64,000 nucleotides of DNA from Sphaerisporangium rubeum (GTDB lineage: Bacteria; Actinomycetota; Actinomycetes; Streptosporangiales; Streptosporangiaceae), in assembly GCF_014207705.1 (NCBI RefSeq), contig NZ_JACHIU010000001.1, positions 1,550,001 through 1,614,000 on the forward strand, in the 5' to 3' direction. The stretch's first letter is position 1; every line of letters begins with the position of its first letter. The notes below the pieces were generated by a model, which saw only the letters and a list, made by a program, of their open reading frames with translations, searched no databases and was not told the DNA's origin. Shown here one piece after another: positions 1 to 9,230 of the stretch. The position numbers and the translations under genes are program-made.

Positions 1-287
1 TCTGCCACACCGGCACCCACGACCTGCCGTCCCGCATCCGCCAGGCCGACATCGTGATCGCCGCCGCCGGAGTCCCCGGTCTGGTCACGCGCGACATGGT
101 GAAGCCCGGCGCCGCCGTCCTCGACGTCGGCGTCTCGCGCGTGGACGGCAGGCTGGCCGGCGACGTGTCCCCCGAGGTCCGCGAGGTGGCGGGCTTCGTG
201 GCCCCGAACCCCGGCGGTGTCGGGCCCATGACCCGCGCCATGCTGCTCACCAACGTCGTGGAGGCCGCCGAGCGGCGCAGCCGCTGA
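1..287 (+). CDS. folD: FolD, C-terminal part (5' end outside window)
   Basis: Bifunctional 5,10-methylenetetrahydrofolate dehydrogenase / methenyltetrahydrofolate cyclohydrolase, a cytosolic enzyme of one-carbon metabolism. The frame is open from base 3 and gives about 94 residues ending at the TGA at 285-287. This is the NAD(P)-binding C-terminal domain: [12 protein letters not shown], then VLDVGVSRV, then the family signature PGGVGPMT and a terminal helix. The catalytic N-terminal half lies upstream of the window. In many actinomycetes folD sits next to a DUF3017 gene and TCA-cycle genes; here those follow about 8.5 kb later, after an accessory block. Confidence 0.95.
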   Translation, partial: CHTGTHDLPSRIRQADIVIAAAGVPGLVTRDMVKPGAAVLDVGVSRVDGRLAGDVSPEVREVAGFVAPNPGGVGPMTRAMLLTNVVEAAERRSR

Positions 288-874
288 GCACGCCGCTTCC
301 CTGAGTCACGCCTTCCGGAATCAGGGGTTTCCCGCGTCGCGTTTCATGCGGCGTTTCCGTGGCACGCGTTCACGCACCGCGTTTCCGTGGGTTTGCGGTG
401 GCATGAGCGACCCTGTACCGCGCTTACGGCGAGGCGGCCGACCGTACCATGTTTCCCGTTCTCACCGTTTCATTCATAGTTCTGGCATCCGGATTGACCT
501 GCTATGCCTCCCCAGTCCAGTGGCACTTTTCCGTACTTATACGGATGTCACTACGGATGTTCAACAAAGAAACCGGGGCCTAGCGTCGCGGCAGGGCGGT
601 GATGACCCGCCCTCGCTCAGGAGGAGTGCCGCGACGTGACATTTCCCCGCATCCCGCCGTAGCAGCCGCTGAAGTTCCATGGCCGTCGATCCCGCCATGG
701 GAGAACGCTCCGCCGGGCCGACCGGCACCGGCGCGCATCGCTCGATTTCTCTCATCATCCCCCAAACTCCCGTACGACCGGACCGCCGATCCCCTTCCGG
801 CGGTGCGGTGAGTCGCGCGCGCCTACCCCCGGCGCGTCGCGACCCAGGGAGGCAGAGAAAGGAAAGAACCGCCC
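288..874. other. Intergenic region upstream of the M4 peptidase gene
   Basis: No convincing gene lies in these 587 bases. Bases 440-570 are clearly less GC-rich than the surroundings, as expected of a promoter zone; TTCAAC with TAGCGT about 15 bases later is a weak candidate. A strong Shine-Dalgarno-like AGGAGGAG near 619-626 is followed by a GTG at 636 opening only an 8-codon frame that ends at 662. This could be a leader peptide or chance. Confidence 0.4.
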
Positions 875-3103
875 ATGAGGCGCAGAGCTCTGCTCTCGGT
901 GACCGCCACCGTGGCGATGATCGCCGTGGTGGTCCCGGCCACTCCGGCCGCGGCCAAGCCCCCGCCAGGCAGCCAGGACAAGGTACAGGCCGCCGCCGCC
1001 GACCCCGCGCAGCGCGCCACCTCCGCCGCCGACCTGGCGGTCGCGAGCGGCGTCGACAACCTGAGGGTCGGCCTCAGCGAGACCTACAAGCGCACCGGTG
1101 TCACGGCCGGTGCGGGTGGCCTCTACTACGTCACCTACGACCGCACGTACAAGGGCCTGCCGATGGTCGGCGGCGACGCGGTCGTGGTCGCCGACGGCAG
1201 CGGAAAGGTGCGCTCCACCACGGCGGCCTCACCGGCGACCCGTGCCGCGCTGTCCACCACGCCGGCGATCACGGCGGAGGCGGCCACCGAGACCGCCAAG
1301 TCGGTGCTCGAGCGTGTGGACGACACCGCCGCGGCCCGCCTGGTCGTGCTGGCCTGGGGTGCCAAGCCGCTGCTGGCCTGGGAGGCCAAGGTCGCGGGTG
1401 TCGCGAACGGCAAGCCGAGCATCCAGCACGTGTTCGTCGACGCCAGGACCGGTGAGATCGCCGACTCCTACGACGATGTGCGCGCCGGCACCGGCACCGG
1501 CTACTACAACGGCACCGTCACCATCAGCACCTCCGGCTCCGGCTCCTCGTGGTCCATGGCCGACTCGACACGCAGCGGCATCCGGTGCGGCGGCCAGAAC
1601 GGCTCGACCTACACCGGCACCGACGACGCCTGGGGCACCGGCGGCGGCACCAACCTGGAGACGGCCTGCGTCGACGCGCTGTACGCCGTGCAGAAGGAAT
1701 GGGACATGCTCAGCGCATGGCTCGGCCGCAACGGCATCAACGGCAGCGGCGGCGGCTTCCCCGCGCGCGTCGGCCTGAACGACGTCAACGCGTACTGGAA
1801 CGGCAGCTACACCAACTTCGGCCACTCGCAGGACAACCAGCGCCAGGCCACCCCGATCGACGTCGTCGCGCACGAGTTCGGTCACGCCATCTTCCAGACC
1901 ACCCCCGGTGGCGCCGGCTCCGGCAACGAGAACGGCGGCATCAACGAGGCGACCGGTGACATTTTCGGCGCGCTGACCGAGGCGTACACCAACAACCCGA
2001 ACGACCCGCCGGACTACCAGGTCGGCGAGGAGGTCAACCTCGTCGGCGGCGGCCCGATCCGGTACATGTACCAGCCGAGCCTCGCCGGGGACCCCAACTG
2101 CTGGTCCTCCTCGATCCCGAGCACCGAGGTGCACGCCGCGGCCGGGCCGTTCAACCACTGGTTCTACCTGCTCGCCGAGGGTTCCGCGCCGGGTGGCGGC
2201 AAGCCGAACAGCCCGATCTGCTCCGGCGGTCCCTCGTCGGTGACCGGCATCGGCATCCAGAAGGCCGGCCGGATCTTCCTCGGCGCGCTGCAGCGCAAGA
2301 CCTCGTCCTGGCGGTACGCCACCGCGCGTCTCCACTCACTGCAGGCCGCGGTCGAGCTGTACGGCGCGTCCAGCGTCGAGTGCGCCACCACCAAGGCCGC
2401 GTGGAACGCCATCAGCGTCCCCGCGCAGTCGGGTGAGCCGACCTGCAGCTCCTCCAGCAGCGACTTCTCCATCGCGCTGAGCCCGACGTCCGGCTCGGTG
2501 ACGGCCGGCGGGTCGGCCACCTCGACGGTCTCGACGGCGACCACCGCCGGCAGCGCGCAGACGGTGACCTTCACGGCCTCCGGCCTGCCGGCCGCCGCGA
2601 CCGCGAGCTTCAGCCCGGCCTCGGTGACCTCGGGTTCCTCGTCCACGCTGACGATCGCCACGACGGCGTCCACGCCGGGGGGGACCTACCCGATCACGAT
2701 CACCGGCACCGGCTCGGTCGTCCACACCGCGACGTACACGCTGACCGTCAGCGGCACCTCCGGCGGCCGGACGTTCCGCAACGACACCGACTACGCCATC
2801 AACGACGGCGCGACCATCAACAGCCCGGTCACCTCGACGGCGTCCGGCAACGCGGTGTCGCCGGTCACGGTGGTCGTGACGGGCACGCACACCTGCTTCG
2901 AGGACCTGCGGATCCGGCTGCGCGGCCCGAGCGGCACCTATTACACACTGAAGAACTACGGCGGTTCGAGCTGTACGTCCTTCGGCACCAGGACCTACAC
3001 GGCGAGCGTCAGCCAGGTGGCGGCGGGGACGTGGACCCTGGAGGTCTACGACGCGTACCTCTTCGACACCGGGACCCTCGACTGGTGGAGCATCACCGTA
3101 TGA
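875..3103 (+). CDS. Secreted M4 (thermolysin-type) metallopeptidase with C-terminal P domain
   Basis: Zinc endopeptidase of the thermolysin family, 742 residues, exported. Residues 1-27 form a Sec signal peptide ending AAA. An FTP/PepSY-type propeptide follows (about 60-195). The catalytic domain has the zinc motif HEFGH (H333, E334, H337), the third zinc ligand E358 in GGINEATGD, and a likely catalytic His428 in FNHWFY. Residues about 525-625 form an Ig-like beta domain rich in Thr and Ser. The last ~115 residues match a proprotein-convertase P domain (FRNDTDYAI at its start, WSITV at its end). AAAGGAAAG stands 9-15 bases before the ATG. The gene stands alone between folD and a convergent regulator. 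Modular mature C-termini of this kind are common in actinomycete M4 enzymes. Confidence 0.95.
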   Translation: MRRRALLSVTATVAMIAVVVPATPAAAKPPPGSQDKVQAAAADPAQRATSAADLAVASGVDNLRVGLSETYKRTGVTAGAGGLYYVTYDRTYKGLPMVGGDAVVVADGSGKVRSTTAASPATRAALSTTPAITAEAATETAKSVLERVDDTAAARLVVLAWGAKPLLAWEAKVAGVANGKPSIQHVFVDARTGEIADSYDDVRAGTGTGYYNGTVTISTSGSGSSWSMADSTRSGIRCGGQNGSTYTGTDDAWGTGGGTNLETACVDALYAVQKEWDMLSAWLGRNGINGSGGGFPARVGLNDVNAYWNGSYTNFGHSQDNQRQATPIDVVAHEFGHAIFQTTPGGAGSGNENGGINEATGDIFGALTEAYTNNPNDPPDYQVGEEVNLVGGGPIRYMYQPSLAGDPNCWSSSIPSTEVHAAAGPFNHWFYLLAEGSAPGGGKPNSPICSGGPSSVTGIGIQKAGRIFLGALQRKTSSWRYATARLHSLQAAVELYGASSVECATTKAAWNAISVPAQSGEPTCSSSSSDFSIALSPTSGSVTAGGSATSTVSTATTAGSAQTVTFTASGLPAAATASFSPASVTSGSSSTLTIATTASTPGGTYPITITGTGSVVHTATYTLTVSGTSGGRTFRNDTDYAINDGATINSPVTSTASGNAVSPVTVVVTGTHTCFEDLRIRLRGPSGTYYTLKNYGGSSCTSFGTRTYTASVSQVAAGTWTLEVYDAYLFDTGTLDWWSITV

Positions 3104-3134
3104 CGGCGGCCTGACCGCCGACGGTGACACGACG

Positions 3135-3162
3135 ACCCCCGGGATCCGCCGGTCCCGGGGGT
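3135..3162. terminator. Hairpin terminator between convergent genes
   Basis: Perfect 10-bp stem (3135-3144 with 3153-3162, ACCCCCGGGA) and an 8-base loop, 32 bases after the peptidase stop. The regulator gene converges from the other side, so it can serve both strands. There is no long T tract, as is usual in actinomycetes. Confidence 0.7.
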
Positions 3163-3246
3163 TCACCGTCGCCGGGGAACGGCCGCGCGATCTCAAGCGG
3201 ATCAGACCGGAAGAGCGACCGCGACACGCGGAGATCGCGGACTGCG

Positions 3247-6054
3247 TCAGGCCGGGGGAGCCACCTCCGTGCGCGATCGGACGCCGAGTTTGCGCAGCAC
3301 CGTGGCCACATGGCTCTCCACCGTCCGCGTGGACAGGAACAGCACGTCGGCGATCTCCCTGTTGGTACGGCCGAGCGCGACCAGCCGCGCCACCTCACGC
3401 TCCCGCTGCGACAGCACGCTGACGTCGCGCCGCCGGCCTTTCGGCAGCGGGAACCCCACCCCGATGTCCCGCAGCGCGCGGCGGCACCGGGCCGCGTCGT
3501 GCGTGGCGCCGAGCCGCGCGAACCGCTCGGCCATCTCGGTGAAACCGGCCACAGCCCTCTCGTCCCCGAGCGCGAGCCTGGCCCGCGCCTCCCCTTCTCC
3601 GGCCCGCGCCGCCGCGTACGGCTCCGGCAGCACGGTGTACGCCTGCCGGGCCTCGGCGAAGTGGCCGACGGCGTCGGCGTGCCGCTGCTCGGCGGCGGCG
3701 AGCGCGCCGCGCGCGGCGTCCAGCGCGGCGTGCGCGGACGGCGCCATCAGCCCGGCGACTCCCTCGGCGTACTCGGCGACCAGCGCGGCCGCGGGTCTCA
3801 GCCGGCCGGACCAGGCCAGCGCGGTCACCGCCGGTGTGACCAGCGGCGCGGCCCACACCCACACGCCTTTGCGGCGCACCCGCGCCACGGCCCGCTGCGC
3901 CTCGGCGACCGCCGCGTCCAGGTCGCCGCGCGCCAGGTGCAGCTCGACCATGCCGCCGGAGGCCGCGGCGACGACCGGGACGTACCGCGCGTCCGGCGCG
4001 TCGAGCCCCGCGGCCTGGAACCACCGGTGCGCCTCGTCCCACTCGCCGGTGGCCAGCGCCAGCGACCCGAGGACCAGCCAGATGTCCACCGCGATCAGCG
4101 GCGTCTCGGTGGCCAGCTCGCCGAGCGACGCCGCGCGGTCGCGTAACCCGTCCCACCGTCCGGTCAGCCAGTCGCGCCGCACCGACGAGGAGTCCAGCAG
4201 GTACGCCGGGTACTGCGCGCCGGTCTCCACGGCCAGGCGCCGGCCCTCGTCGGCGAACCGCGCCGCAGAGGCGTGCAGGCCGAGCGTGGTGGCGGCGTCG
4301 TGCAGGTTGGAGTACGCGCGGGCCACCTCGCGGCGCACGGCGGTGCGCGGGTCGGCCACCGGCAGCGTGGCGGCCACGGCGAACGCGTCCGGCGAGCCGA
4401 TCATCATCTCCAGGGACGCGCGGTTGGCCCGCACCGCGGCGGCGAGCGCCGGGTCGTCGGCGGCCTCGACCAGCGACTCGGCCCGCGCCATCCACTCCTG
4501 GTGCGTGGACAGCGGGTCGGTGCTCCAGGCAGGCAGGGCCAGGCTGGCCCACCCGCGCGCCGCGAGCGTCGGCCGGTCGCTCAGCTCGGCGAGCGCGGTC
4601 AGGATCTCCGCGCGTCCCGCCGAGGTGTCACCCGCCTGGTTGGACAGCACCACCCCGAGGTTGAGCCGCACCTCGCCGCGCACCCCTCGGGACAGGAAGT
4701 CGTCGCGCAGCACATGGCGCAGCAGCCGCACCACCCGCTGGTGGGACAGGCCGGTGGCGGCGAAACGGCTCAGCATCAGCGCGAGCGGTTCGCGGTGCGC
4801 GGCCGGCAGGCCGGCGTCCTCGAGCATGCTCTCGACGACCTCGATGGCGAGCGCCGTGTCGCCGAGCGTCGCCGCCTGCTCGGCGGCGGCGGTGCCGTGC
4901 CGCAGCCAGGCCGCGGTGTCGCCGGCCAGGCGAGCGTGGAAGGCCAGTTGCACCAGCGGCGGCGCGTCCATCGCCTCCAGCGCCGCCACCGCGCGATCGT
5001 GCGCGCGGCGGCGCTCCGGACCGGGGATGGCGTCGTACACCGCCTGCTGGGCCAGGGTGTGCCGGAAGCCGTACCGGCCGTCGGGCTGCTCGTGCAGCAC
5101 CCCCGCGCGCAGCGCCTCGCCGAGCCCGGCGGGGTCGCCGCCGACGGCCGTGATGAGCTCCTCGCCGGCCGGCAGCCGCAGCACCGCCATGGCCTGCACG
5201 GCCCCGACGGCAGCCGGGGACAGCCCCGCCATGCGGTCGGCCATCGCCTCGCGCAGCAGTTGCGGCACCCCGGCCCGGTCGAGCGCGTCCGGCCCCTCGG
5301 CGTCCGGCAGGGACCGCAGGACCTCCTCCACCACGAACGGGATGCCGGCCGTCCGCTCGTGCAGCCTGTTCACGAACGACGACGGCAGATCGGAGCGGTC
5401 CATCAGCGCCGCCGCGAGACTGCCGACGTCGCCGGCGTCCAGCGGCGCGAGCTGCACCGCGACGTACGTGGTGTCGGGCTGATGCAGGTAGGCGGGCCCG
5501 AGCGGTGAGCGCGCCGCGCCGTCCCGCCGGTACGTCGCCACGACCGACAGCCCCTCGGGGGGCCTGCCTGTGAGGAACCGCAGCAGGTCACGCGTGCCGT
5601 CGTCGGCCCAGTGCAGGTCCTCGACGACGAGCACCGCCGGCCCCACGGCGGCGAGCAGCGCGCGTACGGCGCGGAACACGCGGTGCCGTTCCGCGCGTGG
5701 ATCGTCCAGCGGCTGCGGCGACGGCGGCAACGCGTGCGCGATCTCCGGCAGGTACCCCCGTAAGACCCCCATCACAGGATTGAGCTCACCGGCGGCAGGC
5801 AACCGGCCCCCGACGTCCCGCAACGCCTCGATCACCGGCCCGTAGGGGAACGGCTCCCTGATCGGATGACAGTCCCCGTACAGCACCACCCGGTCACCGG
5901 ACGGCACCCGTGCGAGCGCGGCCCGCACGAGCCGCGTCTTGCCGATCCCCGCTTCCCCCTCGACCACGACGACCGCCGGCGGCCGTACCACCGCGTCGAC
6001 CAAGGTCTTCAACTCAGCAGCCCGTCCGACCAATGCTGGCGAGGGCACACTCAT
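3247..6054 (-). CDS. Large ATP-binding LuxR-family (LAL-type) transcriptional regulator
   Basis: Predicted regulator of 935 residues. The N-terminus carries an AAA/NACHT-like ATPase domain with Walker A EGEAGIGKTRLV (about residues 34-45) and a Walker B-like VLVVEDLHWADD (about 140-151). A long alpha-helical, TPR-like middle follows. The C-terminus is a LuxR helix-turn-helix with LSQREREVARLVA, GRTNREIAD and STRTVESHV. Size and domain order fit the LAL family, whose members often activate secondary-metabolite or sugar-use genes; the target here is unknown. The ATG at 6054 is preceded by GGGAG at good spacing. It converges on the M4 peptidase gene. No sensor partner is visible nearby. Confidence 0.92.
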   Translation of the reverse strand: MSVPSPALVGRAAELKTLVDAVVRPPAVVVVEGEAGIGKTRLVRAALARVPSGDRVVLYGDCHPIREPFPYGPVIEALRDVGGRLPAAGELNPVMGVLRGYLPEIAHALPPSPQPLDDPRAERHRVFRAVRALLAAVGPAVLVVEDLHWADDGTRDLLRFLTGRPPEGLSVVATYRRDGAARSPLGPAYLHQPDTTYVAVQLAPLDAGDVGSLAAALMDRSDLPSSFVNRLHERTAGIPFVVEEVLRSLPDAEGPDALDRAGVPQLLREAMADRMAGLSPAAVGAVQAMAVLRLPAGEELITAVGGDPAGLGEALRAGVLHEQPDGRYGFRHTLAQQAVYDAIPGPERRRAHDRAVAALEAMDAPPLVQLAFHARLAGDTAAWLRHGTAAAEQAATLGDTALAIEVVESMLEDAGLPAAHREPLALMLSRFAATGLSHQRVVRLLRHVLRDDFLSRGVRGEVRLNLGVVLSNQAGDTSAGRAEILTALAELSDRPTLAARGWASLALPAWSTDPLSTHQEWMARAESLVEAADDPALAAAVRANRASLEMMIGSPDAFAVAATLPVADPRTAVRREVARAYSNLHDAATTLGLHASAARFADEGRRLAVETGAQYPAYLLDSSSVRRDWLTGRWDGLRDRAASLGELATETPLIAVDIWLVLGSLALATGEWDEAHRWFQAAGLDAPDARYVPVVAAASGGMVELHLARGDLDAAVAEAQRAVARVRRKGVWVWAAPLVTPAVTALAWSGRLRPAAALVAEYAEGVAGLMAPSAHAALDAARGALAAAEQRHADAVGHFAEARQAYTVLPEPYAAARAGEGEARARLALGDERAVAGFTEMAERFARLGATHDAARCRRALRDIGVGFPLPKGRRRDVSVLSQREREVARLVALGRTNREIADVLFLSTRTVESHVATVLRKLGVRSRTEVAPPA

Positions 6055-6200
6055 CCACAGCTCCCAAGGAACGGCTGGCTGACCCCCGCTCAGTTATCCA
6101 CCTCCCCTCGTCCACGGTCAACCCTCCCTCGTTACACATGTGTTTCCGATCTAGTCAGAGCTCTCAGCCGGCCATTCACCCGCGACGCGCACCGTGGACC

Positions 6201-6823
6201 TCACAGCTTGTCGATCTCGTTCAGGTCGATCTCGATGGGGAACGGGACGTCGACCTTGAACGAGCCCCGCTGCACGCTGCTGACGACGTACTTGCGGGTT
6301 GCGGGGTCGAGCGCGTAGACGAACACCGTCGGCAGGCCGTGCTGCTGCTCGACGAGCACAGGTGGGGGATGCCGGCCTCGGCGTACAGCTGAGGCTTGCG
6401 CGCGTGGTCGCGGATCTCGGACTCAGGGCTCACGACCTCGATCACGAGCAGGACGTCGGTCGCCGGGTAGAACGTGGCGTCGGGGCCGTTCAGCGCGCCG
6501 GTGCGCAGGACGACGACATCAGGTTCCGGACGCTGCCGGGGGCCGAGCACGATGCTCATCTCTCTGCGCACGCGGAACTCACGAGGGGTCGCGAGGCGAA
6601 GAGCCATGACCAGCAGGTCGACGGTGACCGAATGGAAGTCTTTCTGCGGACTCACGAACACCAAGCTTCCATCCAGCAACTCAGTGTGCGCAGGCAAATC
6701 CGGAAGGTGATCGAGGTCGTCGGCGGTGAAGCCCTCAGGCGGAGGCGTCAGCCATGCGGGATGCTGAGGATCAGTCACGGTGTCGCTCCGAACCAGGACC
6801 GTCATGTGCTTCAGAGTACACAT
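6201..6823 (-). pseudogene. Uma2-family (DUF820) nuclease-like gene with a frameshift
   Basis: Uma2 proteins have a PD-(D/E)XK-like fold; their cellular role is not established. The frame from 6823 (or the ATG at 6805) carries the family hallmarks: LPDLPAHTELLDGSL, RRPEPDVVV-like RPEPDVVVLR, and LVIEVVSPES followed by YAEAGIPHL. Just after that, near 6356-6359, the frame breaks. The next frame continues as VEQQHGLPTVFVYALDP and ends FPIEIDLNEIDKL with a stop at 6201-6203. Restoring one G (CTGTG to CTGTGG) would give PHLWLVEQQ, the usual family sequence. Either a real one-base deletion or a sequencing error. The gene is less GC-biased than its neighbours and looks acquired. Confidence 0.85.
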
Positions 6824-6922
6824 TACGCGGCGTGCTCACCGGGGACTTCTCTCGCTACGAAGCCGGACGAACACGCCGGGTGGCGGTGTCCGGCCGTGAC
6901 CGGGTCCCCAGTGGGACGAGGG

Positions 6923-7570
6923 TCAAGAAGCGCGTCGGCCGGCCGCCTGTGGAGGTGACTCGCCGGGGCCCGAGGTGCGTTGCGGCGGCACGACGGGGGT
7001 GGGACGCACCAGGCCGAGCGCGACGACCTCGTTGGCGAGGCGGGTGCGCCGGTTGATCCCCTCGGGGATGCGGAACTTCTGGTACAGCCGCAGCAGGTGC
7101 TGTTTCACCGCCGCCTCCGTCACGACCAGGTCGTCGGCGATCTCGCGCGCGGTCGCGGGGGCCACGAAGGCCTCGTCCGACAGCGCGGGACGGCACAGCG
7201 ACGTCAGGACGTCCACCTCTCGCCTGGTCAGCTCGGGTGCGGCGGCGCGGCGCAGCTCCACCTCGGGGGTGAAGTCCTCCCGTGGCACGCCACCGACGCG
7301 GCACCGCGCGGCGCCGAAGCTGACGACGTCGCCGTCGTCGAGGACGCGCCTCGCGATCGGCCGGCCGTTGACCCGGGTGCCGTTCCTGGACAGGCCCAGG
7401 TCGACGACGTACAGGTACGGTCCGCGGCGGACGAGCTCGGCGTGCAGTCGTGACACGCTCGGGTCGGCCAGCCTGACGTCGACCCCTCGGCCTCGGCCGA
7501 TGGTCGTTATCTCGGGGCGCAAGGGGATGACCTCGCCGGTCTCCTCGACGCGTATGAACGGCCCCTCCAC
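6923..7570 (-). CDS. FHA-domain protein with C-terminal helix-turn-helix
   Basis: Cytosolic protein of 215 residues. An FHA domain (about 20-95) shows the usual landmarks: TTIGRGRGVDVRL, SVSRLHAEL and LSRNGTRVNG. FHA domains bind phosphothreonine peptides, so the protein probably responds to Ser/Thr kinase signalling. Residues about 110-190 form a LuxR/winged-helix-like DNA-binding region (ELTRREVDVL, AREIADDLVVTEAAVKQHL, LYQKF). Together this suggests a phospho-responsive regulator; the target is unknown. It is transcribed divergently from citrate synthase, so control of that promoter is possible but only inferred. A kinase gene lies 4 kb further on but is not adjacent. Confidence 0.85.
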   Translation of the reverse strand: MEGPFIRVEETGEVIPLRPEITTIGRGRGVDVRLADPSVSRLHAELVRRGPYLYVVDLGLSRNGTRVNGRPIARRVLDDGDVVSFGAARCRVGGVPREDFTPEVELRRAAAPELTRREVDVLTSLCRPALSDEAFVAPATAREIADDLVVTEAAVKQHLLRLYQKFRIPEGINRRTRLANEVVALGLVRPTPVVPPQRTSGPGESPPQAAGRRAS

Positions 7571-7752
7571 GGCAGTTCCTCCCCAGGTAGCCCGCCGTTA
7601 CTTCCGCTACAGCTCCGGCTTACCCAAACGAGGGGTACGGGAATCTCCTTTGCCATAACGAGAATGAACGCAGAAATTGGTCTGGACCTCTGCGGACGGT
7701 TTTGCCTGCTCACAGGTAGACTTCGACCCACGATAAGCGGAGGAAACAACAC

Positions 7753-8874
7753 ATGGCGGACAACCCCACCAAAGGGCTGGCCGATGTCGTCGCCGCGTCA
7801 ACAGCGCTGAGCGACATCGACGGCCGAGCCGGTCGCCTCTTCTACCGCGGCTACGACATCCACGACCTCGCCGGCCGCACCGGCTTCGAAGAGACCGCGC
7901 ACCTGCTCCAGCACGGCGCGCTCCCCACGCGACGGCAGCTCGCCGACTACGGGGCGGAACTCGTCAGAGGCCGCACCCTTGGCGCGCTGGCCGAGAGCAA
8001 CATCGCCGAGATCGCGGAGAAGCAGGAGCCCATGGAGGCCCTGCGTAGCCTGGTGTCCCTCGCGGGAGCCGAGGACCCGGACAAGAACTCCAACGAGCTC
8101 GAGGCCAACCGCAGGAAGGCGGCCAGGCTCACCGCGCAGCAACCCATCCTGGTCGCGCGCTACCACGCGGCCCGCACCGGCGCGACCCCCCGCGAGCCGG
8201 AACCGGAGAAGAGCATCGCGGCCAACTTCCTGCTCCAGATCACCGGCCGCGAGCCCGACCCCCGCGCGGTCGAGATCTTCGACGCGTGCCTGACCCTGCA
8301 CGCCGACCACACCATGAACGCGTCCACGTTCGCGGCCCGGGTGTGCGCGGCCACCTTGTCGGACATGCACTCGGCGATCGTCGCGGCCATCGGCACCCTC
8401 AAGGGCCCCCTGCACGGCGGCGCCAACGAGCAGGTCATGCGCACCTTGGAGAGCATCCCCGCCGGGGGAGTGGCGCGGGCCGTCCGCGACAAGCTCGCCG
8501 CCGGCGAGAAGATCATGGGCTTCGGCCACCGCGTCTACAAGACCGAGGACCCCCGCGCCACCCATCTGCGCAAGATGTCGCGGGAGCTGGGAGAGGCATC
8601 GGGGGACGACACCTACTATCGGATGTCGAAGGAGATGGAGGAGGTCGTCCTGGCGGAGAAGGGTCTCTACCCGAACGTCGACTTCTACGCCGCGACGGTC
8701 TACCACTACCTTGGCATTCCGACGGATCTGTTCACACCGGTCTTCTCGGTCAGCCGTATGGCCGGCTGGACGGCGCACGTGATCGAGCAGCACGCCGACA
8801 ACCGGCTGATCCGTCCCGACAGTGAGTACATCGGGGAGCGCGATCAGAAGTGGATGCCGATTGACGAGCGGTAG
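7753..8874 (+). CDS. citA: Citrate synthase
   Basis: Condenses oxaloacetate and acetyl-CoA to citrate, or acts as 2-methylcitrate synthase; 373 residues, the length of the short type II/methylcitrate-like branch. The catalytic histidines are in GPLHGGAN and MGFGHRVYK, and the catalytic aspartate in NVDFYAAT. The N-terminus includes LFYRGYDIHDLA and a substrate-binding HADHTMNASTF. A strong ribosome site, GGAGGAAA, precedes the ATG. The DUF3017 gene overlaps its 3' end and isocitrate dehydrogenase follows, so this is a small TCA-cycle cluster. Substrate preference between citrate and methylcitrate cannot be settled from motifs. Confidence 0.95.
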   Translation: MADNPTKGLADVVAASTALSDIDGRAGRLFYRGYDIHDLAGRTGFEETAHLLQHGALPTRRQLADYGAELVRGRTLGALAESNIAEIAEKQEPMEALRSLVSLAGAEDPDKNSNELEANRRKAARLTAQQPILVARYHAARTGATPREPEPEKSIAANFLLQITGREPDPRAVEIFDACLTLHADHTMNASTFAARVCAATLSDMHSAIVAAIGTLKGPLHGGANEQVMRTLESIPAGGVARAVRDKLAAGEKIMGFGHRVYKTEDPRATHLRKMSRELGEASGDDTYYRMSKEMEEVVLAEKGLYPNVDFYAATVYHYLGIPTDLFTPVFSVSRMAGWTAHVIEQHADNRLIRPDSEYIGERDQKWMPIDER

Positions 8875-9139
8875 AGCCTGGGGGCCGTACCTCCTCGTGC
8901 TCGGAGGTGCGGCCGCCGGCCTCGGGCTGATCGCGCTGGGCCTGCCGGCCTGGGCGGGAGGCATGATCGTGGCGTTCGCGGTGCTCGCGGGTGCCGCGCT
9001 CCGGGTGATCCTTCCGGATCGCACGGAGAGTCTGCTCACCGTGCGCCGCAGGAGCACCGACCTCGTCACCTACGGGCTCCTCGGCGTCGTGACGGCACTG
9101 GTCGCCGCCAGTCTGACCGTGCCGCGGATCTTCGGGTAG
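8861..9139 (+). CDS. DUF3017 small membrane protein
   Basis: Protein of 92 residues with three hydrophobic segments: YLLVLGGAAAGLGLIALG, WAGGMIVAFAVLAGAAL and, after a polar loop with LLTVRRRSTD, TYGLLGVVTALVAASLTV. This is the DUF3017 pattern; function is unknown. I chose the TTG at 8861, giving MTSGRAWGPYL, which overlaps the citrate synthase stop by 14 bases and implies translational coupling. The upstream GTG at 8822 lies deep in the citrate synthase gene and would add residues unlike the family. The family is commonly found next to folD and malate dehydrogenase genes in actinomycetes. Confidence 0.8.
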   Translation: MTSGRAWGPYLLVLGGAAAGLGLIALGLPAWAGGMIVAFAVLAGAALRVILPDRTESLLTVRRRSTDLVTYGLLGVVTALVAASLTVPRIFG

Positions 9140-9230
9140 CGGATTGTCGGATATACCCATCCGATAGCCTCAATCGCCACCCAATTCCGCAAGAAGGACA
9201 TTTGCTCAGTTGTAAAGGGGAACCCCAAGC

